From Hyphomonas sp. (GTDB lineage Bacteria; Pseudomonadota; Alphaproteobacteria; Caulobacterales; Hyphomonadaceae): a DNA stretch of 13,222 bases. The DNA lies in the NCBI GenBank assembly GCA_024743015.1, contig JANSXJ010000073.1:1-13222 (forward strand), in the 5' to 3' direction. The position numbers were made by a program, and so were the translations under genes. Positions 7,588 to 13,222 of this stretch are shown one piece after another (position 1 is the stretch's first letter; the number at the start of each line of letters is the position of its first letter). The notes beneath the pieces are model-generated. The model was not told the DNA's origin and ran no database searches. It worked only from the letters and a program-made list of their open reading frames with translations.

Positions 7588-10017
7588 ATGCCGATCCGCA
7601 CGTTCCGCTCAAAACTCCTCGCGACAACGCTTTGCACCGTTGGCGGCCTGATGCTCGCCGGATGCGAAACCGCACTTACAGAACCTACTGATTCAGCCCC
7701 AGCCGACCTGGTTGCTGAAGTCGTTAAACCCGTCTCCGCCGATCCTGAGATCGCAGCATTGATTGAGCAAATGACGTTGGATGAAAAGCTCGCTCAGATC
7801 AGTTGCATCTGGTTCAACAAAGCGCAGATCCTGGATGCCAATGGCGATTTCTCGCCGGAGAAAATGGCGGAGGCCTTTCCTCACGGTGTTGGCTGCTTTG
7901 CGCGCCCGCAAGACACGATAGGCATGGAAGCGCCCGCCGCAGACCGCGATGTGAACGATGCGACCGTGGTGCGTCGCCGCTCCGCGCGGACGCCGAGTGA
8001 GACGGTCAAACTGACCAATGCCGTACAGACATGGATGATTGAAGAAACGAGACTAGGTATCCCGACCCTCTTCCATGAAGAAGGATTGCATGGCTTTCAG
8101 GGCCGGTATGCAACCTCATTCCCACAATCTATCGCGCTAGCCAGCACGTTCGATCCAGAGCTTCTGGAGCGGGTTTACGCGATCACCGCCCGGGAGATAA
8201 GGGTACGCGGCGTGCATCACGTGCTCTCGCCGGTCGTCGATGTCGCGCTCGATCCGAGATGGGGGCGCATCGAAGAAACGTTCGGCGAAGACCCCTATCT
8301 GGTGAGCCGAATGGGCGTCGCGGCGATACGCGGCTTCCAAGGCACTGGCGACACGATCCCGGACGGCAAGGTCCTGACGACCCTGAAACACATGACCGGA
8401 CACGGACAGCCCGAGGCCGGCATGAATGTCGGTCCGGCGCAGCTGCCAGAGCGGGTCCTGCGCGAAGTGTTTTTCCCGCCATTCGAAGCGGCTGTAAAAG
8501 AAGCCGGCGCGGCCAGCGTCATGGCGAGCTATAATGAAATTGATGGCGTTCCCTCTCATGCCAATTCCTGGCTTCTGAATGACGTTCTGCGCGGTGAATG
8601 GGGCTTCGATGGCGTCGTCGTGGCTGACTATTTTGCCATCAACGAGCTACAGGTCCGTCACCGTATCGTTGACTCGATTGGCAATGCTGGAGCGCTTTCT
8701 CTCAAATCGGGTGTCGACTTTGAGCTTCCAGACGGCGTCGCATTCTATGCGATGAAGGAGGCTATCGAGACCGGTGATCTGGACATTGCCTATATCGATC
8801 AAGCCGTAGAGCGTGTTCTACGGATGAAAAAGCGCGGTGGTGTGTTCGACGATCCTTTCGCGGACGGCGCTGAGGCGGATGCGCTCACCGGAAACGAAGA
8901 GGCCCGCGCGGTCGCGCTCGAAGCGGCGCAAAAGGCAGCCGTATTGGTAAAGAACCAGGATGGCGCCCTGCCCCTGAACAAATCTGATCTTAGCCGTGTG
9001 GCGGTGATCGGCCCAAACAGCGACATCACGGTTTTGGGCGGATACTCTGATGAACCACGACAAACGATCAGCATTCTGGACGGCCTGAAAGCCGAATTTG
9101 GTGACCAGATTGAAATTGTGCACTCAAAGGGTGTGAAGCTCACCGACAATCGATCCTGGTGGGATGACGAGGTCAATCTGATCGATCCAGAAACCAATTT
9201 CCAGATGATTGCTGAAGCCGTGGAGGCCGCTCGCGGAACCGATCTCATCATACTCGCCATTGGCGGGGACGAGTCGACCTCGCGGGAAGCCTGGTCCGAA
9301 ACGCATATGGGAGACCGAGACAGCATCACGCTGATCGGTCAGCAAAGGGAGCTGGTCGAAGCCCTTGCCGAAACCGGCATTCCGATGGTCGCGGTGATCA
9401 TCTCCGGTCGCCCGCTGGCTTTGACCAATGTAGAGGATCACTTCGATGCGATCCTTTACGGCTGGCAGCTGGGTCAGGAAACCGGGACAGCGGTTGCTGA
9501 CCTGCTGGTCGGACGCGTCTCGCCCAGCGGAAAAATGCCCGTGTCAGTTCCGCGTAGCGTCGGCCAAATCCCGGTCTTCTATAATCATAAACCGACAGCC
9601 CGGCGCGGTTACGCGTTCTCGGAGGCTCGCGCGCTGTATCCGTTCGGCTTCGGGCTAAGCTATTCCACGTTCGAGATCTCGGAGCCAAGCCTCTCAGACG
9701 CCGAAATCGCCACAGATGGCTCCACCAGCGTTCGGGTCTCGGTCACCAATACCGGCCCGGTCAAAGCTGACGAGGTCGTGCAGATGTATATCCGGGACAA
9801 AATCAGCAGCGTGACCCGCCCGGTGATGGAGCTGAAGGGTTTCCAGCGTGTGAGTCTGGAACCCGGAGAAACCAAGACGATTGAATTAGCCATCACGCCA
9901 GACGCATTGCAGTTCTATAATCTCGACATGCAACGGGTTGTCGAACCAGGAGAGTTTGAGATCATGGTTGGCGCGAGCTCGGTCTCGCACAAATCAACGA
10001 CGCTGACGGTCCGCTAG
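7588..10017 (+). CDS. Glycoside hydrolase family 3 lipoprotein (beta-glucosidase/beta-xylosidase type)
   Basis: The product has 809 residues. A lipoprotein signal ends in LAGC with Cys26. The (beta/alpha)8 barrel carries DPRWGRIEETFGEDP, the Lys267-His268 pair (TLKHMTGHG) and the predicted nucleophile Asp347 (GVVVADYF). The alpha/beta sandwich domain carries GGDESTSREAWSE, with Glu562 or Glu567 as candidate acid/base. A C-terminal fibronectin-III-like domain covers about 700-809 (EVVQMYIRD, ELKGFQRVSLEPGETK). GH3 enzymes of this three-domain form remove terminal beta-linked glucose or xylose with retention. The nucleophile context ADY differs from the common SDW, so substrate should not be assumed. 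GGA seven bases before the ATG supports the start. The gene has its own LacI-type operator and ends at a strong terminator. The protein is probably anchored in the periplasm or outer membrane, supplying monosaccharide to the porter encoded opposite. Confidence 0.93.
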   Translation: MPIRTFRSKLLATTLCTVGGLMLAGCETALTEPTDSAPADLVAEVVKPVSADPEIAALIEQMTLDEKLAQISCIWFNKAQILDANGDFSPEKMAEAFPHGVGCFARPQDTIGMEAPAADRDVNDATVVRRRSARTPSETVKLTNAVQTWMIEETRLGIPTLFHEEGLHGFQGRYATSFPQSIALASTFDPELLERVYAITAREIRVRGVHHVLSPVVDVALDPRWGRIEETFGEDPYLVSRMGVAAIRGFQGTGDTIPDGKVLTTLKHMTGHGQPEAGMNVGPAQLPERVLREVFFPPFEAAVKEAGAASVMASYNEIDGVPSHANSWLLNDVLRGEWGFDGVVVADYFAINELQVRHRIVDSIGNAGALSLKSGVDFELPDGVAFYAMKEAIETGDLDIAYIDQAVERVLRMKKRGGVFDDPFADGAEADALTGNEEARAVALEAAQKAAVLVKNQDGALPLNKSDLSRVAVIGPNSDITVLGGYSDEPRQTISILDGLKAEFGDQIEIVHSKGVKLTDNRSWWDDEVNLIDPETNFQMIAEAVEAARGTDLIILAIGGDESTSREAWSETHMGDRDSITLIGQQRELVEALAETGIPMVAVIISGRPLALTNVEDHFDAILYGWQLGQETGTAVADLLVGRVSPSGKMPVSVPRSVGQIPVFYNHKPTARRGYAFSEARALYPFGFGLSYSTFEISEPSLSDAEIATDGSTSVRVSVTNTGPVKADEVVQMYIRDKISSVTRPVMELKGFQRVSLEPGETKTIELAITPDALQFYNLDMQRVVEPGEFEIMVGASSVSHKSTTLTVR

Positions 10018-10032
10018 TTCTAGACAGCAGAT

Positions 10033-10070
10033 AAAAAGCTCAGGGGTGGTTATCGCCCCCTGAGCTTTTT
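10033..10070. terminator. Strong bidirectional intrinsic terminator between convergent genes
   Basis: A perfect 14-base stem (10033-10046 with 10057-10070) has a GGGG/CCCC inner part, a GCTCA/TGAGC middle and an A5/T5 outer part around a ten-base loop. The T run extends to 10071. It lies 15 bases after the GH3 stop and 18 bases beyond the minus-strand porter stop. The A and T tracts on opposite sides let it end transcription from both directions. Confidence 0.92.
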
Positions 10071-10088
10071 TGTCAGATCAGATTGATC

Positions 10089-11501
10089 CTATTCGAACCC
10101 CTTCATGTCCTCGAGTTCGATGCCCTTGGTTTCGTTGACCATCTTGGACACGAAGAAGATCGAGACCAGCGCCCCGAGGAAGTAGATCGCATAGGCCCCT
10201 CCCAGCGTGATAGAGACGAGAAGGATCGGGAAGGTCAGCGTCACACAGAAATTCGCGAACCACTGGAAGAAGCCGCTCACGCCCAGCCCAGATCCACGGA
10301 TCTGATTGGGGAACATCTCGCCAAGCATCACCCACATAACCGGTCCCCAGGACAAGTTGAACATCGCGGCATACGCGACACCAGAGAACAATGCGAGTGG
10401 TCCCCAGAAGCCCGGCAGCACGAGGTCACCGGCTTCATTCACTGACGCATTGAAGAAACAGATCATCATTGTGCCGAGCGTGATGGTCATCCCCGCAGAC
10501 CCAATCAGGAGCAGCGGCTTGCGGCCTATCTTGTCGATGACACTAAGCGCGACGATCACGGCTCCGATGCTGACAACGCCCATGATCACATTGATCAACA
10601 GTGCATTGTCTTCGGTGAAGCCAACCGACTGCCACAACACGGCGCCATAGTAGAAGACCACATTGATCCCGACCAATTGCTGGAACACAGCAAGGCCGAT
10701 CCCGATCCAGACAATCGGACGAATTTTGCCATTGTCCATGAGGTCGGCTAGGCGCGGCTTGTGATCTGTCGCGATGGACGACTTGATTTCCTCAAGTTTA
10801 CGCTGACTTGCGCTGTCGCCGAATAGACGCGCCAGGACGCCGCTAGCCTGTTCGTGGCGGTCCTTGATGACCAGAAAGCGCGGACTTTCTGGAATGGCAA
10901 ACAAAGCGAAAAAGAAGATCGCGGCGGGCACCATCTCGATCCAGAACATCCAGCGCCAGGCTGCAAACCCGAGCCAGAACTCGCTCGTCGAACCGCCTGC
11001 GGCGCCAGCCAGAAAGTAGTTGCTCAGGAACGCAACGGTTAGCCCGACGATGATTGCGACCTGCTGAATGCTGGACAGGCGCCCTCGAATACTCGCTGGC
11101 GTGATCTCACTGATATAAGCAGGCGCCAGGACGCTTGCGGCGCCCACGGCCAATCCACCCAGAATGCGGTAGCAGACAAACTCAACCGCTCCGGTCGCGA
11201 CGCCAGAGCCCCAGGCACTTACGAAGAAGAAAAGAGCGGCGACGATGAGCACGCTGCGACGCCCGAATATGTCGGCGGTTCGCCCCGCCACCATCGCCCC
11301 CACAGCGCAACCCATCAGCATACTGGCGACGCTGAATGATATCGCCCATTCGCTCTCTGCGAGTTCGGCCCTCAATCCATCAATCGTTCCATTGATGACG
11401 CCACTATCAAAGCCGAAGAGGAACCCCCCAATGGTGGCAATGATGCTGATTAGAATGATTTGAAACAGATTGGCACTGTCGGCTTCGGCCGTTTGGTCCA
11501 T
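10089..11501 (-). CDS. Sugar porter (MFS, XylE/GalP/GLUT-like) monosaccharide transporter
   Basis: The product has 470 residues with 12 predicted membrane helices and the full set of sugar-porter signatures. These are GGFLFGFDSGVINGT after helix 1 (25-39), GRTADIFGRR (73-82), YRILGGLAVG (111-120), ISEITPASIRGR (130-141), PESPRFL after helix 6 (204-210), QQLVGIN (274-280) in helix 7, and a C-terminal NETKGIELEDM. These mark the proton symporters for glucose, xylose, galactose or arabinose. The ATG has GGGAGGG eight bases upstream. It is transcribed alone, divergently from the second GH3 gene, with a shared LacI-type operator at the midpoint of the region, and it converges on the first GH3 gene at a shared terminator. 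Flanked by two envelope glycosidases, it most likely imports the monosaccharide they release. Which sugar is not decidable from motifs alone. Confidence 0.93.
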   Translation of the reverse strand: MDQTAEADSANLFQIILISIIATIGGFLFGFDSGVINGTIDGLRAELAESEWAISFSVASMLMGCAVGAMVAGRTADIFGRRSVLIVAALFFFVSAWGSGVATGAVEFVCYRILGGLAVGAASVLAPAYISEITPASIRGRLSSIQQVAIIVGLTVAFLSNYFLAGAAGGSTSEFWLGFAAWRWMFWIEMVPAAIFFFALFAIPESPRFLVIKDRHEQASGVLARLFGDSASQRKLEEIKSSIATDHKPRLADLMDNGKIRPIVWIGIGLAVFQQLVGINVVFYYGAVLWQSVGFTEDNALLINVIMGVVSIGAVIVALSVIDKIGRKPLLLIGSAGMTITLGTMMICFFNASVNEAGDLVLPGFWGPLALFSGVAYAAMFNLSWGPVMWVMLGEMFPNQIRGSGLGVSGFFQWFANFCVTLTFPILLVSITLGGAYAIYFLGALVSIFFVSKMVNETKGIELEDMKGFE

Positions 11502-11613
11502 TTTGGTCGCCCTCCCTTGGCGTATGATTATCTCCCCTTCCAGACTTGGAGCACAATTCAGCGCTCCAGCTTTGGCGGGATTTTCATCTTCGCTAACACA
11601 GCGGCCGAGAAAA

Positions 11614-11627
11614 TGATAGCGCTATCA
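11614..11627. promoter_or_regulatory. Perfect LacI-type operator (O4) between sugar porter and second GH3 gene
   Basis: TGATAGCGCTATCA is a perfect 14-base palindrome, identical in core to the operator at 4967-4982. Its centre lies within about three bases of the midpoint between the divergent starts at 11501 and 11734, so one bound regulator could act on both genes. A GCTAACA half-site at 11592-11598 lies nearby without a partner half. Confidence 0.75.
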
Positions 11628-11637
11628 ATTTTTCTGG
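11614..11637 (+). repeat. 24-base exact repeat, copy 2 (operator plus right flank)
   Basis: This matches 4968-4991 exactly, including the T-rich flank and the final CTGG. Sequence on both outer sides diverges at once (A versus T before; TAT versus ACA after), which marks the block edges sharply. Confidence 0.85.
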
Positions 11638-11694
11638 TATATCGCTAATGCGCATAAGATAGACGTCGATCATCGCGGCGCGTTCATCACACAA

Positions 11695-11712
11695 TGTCTT
11701 TGCTGAAAGACA
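11695..11712 (+). other. Small hairpin in the 5' leader of the second GH3 gene
   Basis: TGTCTTT (11695-11701) pairs with AAAGACA (11706-11712) around a GCTG tetraloop. It ends about ten bases before the GGGAG ribosome site. A competing AGAC/GTCT pairing overlaps its right arm. It may stabilise the leader or be chance; there is no T run, so it is not a terminator. Confidence 0.3.
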
Positions 11713-11733
11713 AAGTCTCATGGGAGAAGATTC

Positions 11734-13222
11734 TTGAAATTTTCACATCGCACAAACGCCTCCATTATCGCAATGAGCGCAGCTTTGCTGATGTCTGCAT
11801 GCGCCACAGACGGCACAGAAGCCGACGCGGTCTCTGATGATGCAGCGCCGACCGCAGAGGTTTCCGAAACGGTTGAAACCGATCTCGTAGACGTTAAGCC
11901 GACCATCGATCCGGCGAATTGGCCAGAGGTTGAAACCGCACCTCTTGATCCTGCCGTCGAAGCGCAGATCGACGAAATACTGGCCAAGCTGACACTCGAA
12001 CAAAAAGTCGGACAGGTCATCCAGGCTGATAGTGGGTCAGTGACTCCGGAAGACGTGAAGAAGTACCGGCTCGGTTCCGTGCTGAGCGGAGGCAACTCAG
12101 CTCCGGGCCCAGAGCCTTATGCAGATGCTGCCACCTGGTTGGAGGCTGCCGACGCCTATTTCGAAGCGTCGATCGATCCTGAAGGCGTAGAAATCGCCAT
12201 CCCGACGATTTGGGGAATTGATGCGGTCCACGGGCACGCCAATCTCAAAGGCGCCGTGGTATTTCCTCACAATATTGGACTCGGTGCCGCGAACAATCCC
12301 GACCTGATCGAAGAGATCTATAAGATCACGGCGCGGGAGCTGCGCGTTTCCGGACACGACTGGACCTTCGCGCCAACCCTGGCCGTACCGCAGAATGATC
12401 GTTGGGGTCGCACCTATGAAGGCTTCTCTGAAAGTCCCGATATTGTTGCCTCATATGGGGATCGGATCGTGTTCGGATTGCAGGGTCACTATGGCGACGA
12501 CGACTATCTTGGTGCTGAGCGGGTGCTGACCAGCGCGAAACATTTTGTGGGCGACGGCGGCACCACGGATGGAGTCGACCAGGGCGACACGGAAGTCAGC
12601 GAAGCCGAGCTGCGCGACATTCACGCAGCCGGCTACTTCACAGCAATCGCGGCGAACGCACAAACCGTCATGGCCAGCTTTTCAGCATGGAATGGCGAGC
12701 GGATGCACGGTCAGAAAGAGCTGCTGACCGATGTCCTCAAAGGGCGGATGAACTTTAACGGGTTCGTGGTCGGTGACTGGAACGGCCACGCCCTCATCCC
12801 AGGCTGCACGGCAACCGATTGTCCGGAATCCTTCAATGCCGGTGTAGACATGTTCATGGCGCCGGACAGCTGGAAGGGATTGTGGGAATCCACCTTGGCG
12901 CACGTACAATCTGGCGAAATCTCGATGGAGCGCCTGGACGACGCAGTACGACGTATTCTGCGTGTAAAAATCAATGCCGGCCTGTTCGAGGCTGTAAAGC
13001 CAAGTGAGAGACACCTCGCAGGAGATGTCAGTATTCTCGGATCCGACCATCACCGCGCTGTCGCGCGGCAATCGGTTCGCGAGTCGCTCGTGCTACTCAA
13101 GAATAATGACAGCTTGCTCCCTCTCGATGGCAGCAAGACGTATCTGGTTGTCGGCGACGGCGCAGACAGCATCACGAAAGTGGCGGGCGGCTGGACTCTG
13201 TCCTGGCAAGGCGGCGGCTATC
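11734..13222 (+). CDS. Glycoside hydrolase family 3 lipoprotein, exo-1,4-beta-glucosidase/glucan glucohydrolase type (partial, runs off right edge)
   Basis: The 496 residues visible reach into the second domain; the full protein is probably over 800. The start is TTG at 11734, with GGGAG eight bases upstream. It gives a lipoprotein signal ending MSAC with Cys23; the next in-frame ATG (11773) leaves too short a signal and has no ribosome site. A Glu/Asp/Ala/Val-rich linker covers about 24-65. The barrel shows QKVGQVIQAD, WGIDAVHGHAN, NDRWGRTYEGFSE, Lys269-His270 (SAKHFVGDGGT) and predicted nucleophile Asp348 (GFVVGDWNGH), followed by LVLLKNNDSLLPL and GGWTLSWQGG near the edge. This pattern matches the exo-glucanase branch that includes barley exoglucanase I and bacterial ExoP/CelD-like enzymes, not the BglX-like branch of the GH3 at 7588. 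It is transcribed divergently from the sugar porter under a shared operator. The acid/base residue is beyond the window. Confidence 0.92.
   Translation, partial: MKFSHRTNASIIAMSAALLMSACATDGTEADAVSDDAAPTAEVSETVETDLVDVKPTIDPANWPEVETAPLDPAVEAQIDEILAKLTLEQKVGQVIQADSGSVTPEDVKKYRLGSVLSGGNSAPGPEPYADAATWLEAADAYFEASIDPEGVEIAIPTIWGIDAVHGHANLKGAVVFPHNIGLGAANNPDLIEEIYKITARELRVSGHDWTFAPTLAVPQNDRWGRTYEGFSESPDIVASYGDRIVFGLQGHYGDDDYLGAERVLTSAKHFVGDGGTTDGVDQGDTEVSEAELRDIHAAGYFTAIAANAQTVMASFSAWNGERMHGQKELLTDVLKGRMNFNGFVVGDWNGHALIPGCTATDCPESFNAGVDMFMAPDSWKGLWESTLAHVQSGEISMERLDDAVRRILRVKINAGLFEAVKPSERHLAGDVSILGSDHHRAVARQSVRESLVLLKNNDSLLPLDGSKTYLVVGDGADSITKVAGGWTLSWQGGGY

Noticed and set aside
11592..11598. GCTAACA half-site near the operator at 11614.
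   Set aside because: The left half does not match at all, so there is no palindrome; it is noted only as a neighbour of the strong site.
11502..11733. Possible small gene or RNA in the divergent region.
   Set aside because: Apart from the operator and a short leader hairpin, I saw no open frame with a ribosome site and no structured RNA family.
11718..12095. Minus-strand open frame with Ser-rich product opposite the start of the second GH3 gene.
   Set aside because: The opposite strand carries the GH3 signal peptide, linker and barrel motifs in frame; the antisense product is low-complexity with no family features.

Overview
The window reads as chromosomal sequence from an alphaproteobacterium. 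My best guess is a Caulobacterales/Maricaulales (Hyphomonadaceae-like) heterotroph. This rests on GC-rich coding, many periplasmic or lipoprotein sugar enzymes, and a GMC-type sugar dehydrogenase of the kind used by Caulobacter. No rRNA, tRNA, CRISPR array, insertion sequence or phage gene is visible. The whole window is a carbohydrate-use locus, with ten protein genes (two cut by the window edges) and no gene-free stretch over 300 bases.

Layout. (1) Positions 4864 to 1, minus strand: a tight five-gene operon. In order of transcription it encodes a Gfo/Idh/MocA oxidoreductase, a sugar phosphate isomerase/epimerase-type TIM barrel (ATGA overlap with the previous gene), an MFS permease, a Tat/lipobox 'gluconate 2-dehydrogenase subunit 3' protein, and a GMC flavin dehydrogenase truncated by the left edge. 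(2) 4865-5080: divergent control region with two LacI-type operators. (3) 5081-10017, plus strand: a lipoprotein SMP-30/gluconolactonase, a GntP-family gluconate permease, then (behind its own operator and a weak terminator) a GH3 lipoprotein glycosidase. (4) 10033-10070: a strong bidirectional terminator. (5) 11501-10089, minus strand: a sugar porter of the XylE/GalP/GLUT type. (6) 11502-11733: divergent control region with another LacI-type operator. (7) 11734 to the right edge, plus strand: a second GH3 lipoprotein of the exo-glucanase type, starting at TTG and cut by the window end.

How the parts may work together (inference). The two GH3 enzymes would release sugars from beta-glucans or related glycosides at the cell envelope, and the sugar porter would import free monosaccharide. 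The GMC dehydrogenase with its Tat-exported small subunit would oxidise sugars or glycosides in the periplasm. If it acts at C1, the lactonase and GntP would finish and import the aldonate. If it acts at C3, the MFS permease, the TIM-barrel protein and the Gfo/Idh enzyme would import and process 3-keto-glycosides. Four palindromic sites with an AGCGCT core tie all four transcription units to one or two LacI-family regulators, whose gene is not in the window. The most interesting points are the possible periplasmic keto-sugar route and the shared operator architecture, including a 24-base block repeated exactly upstream of two different genes.
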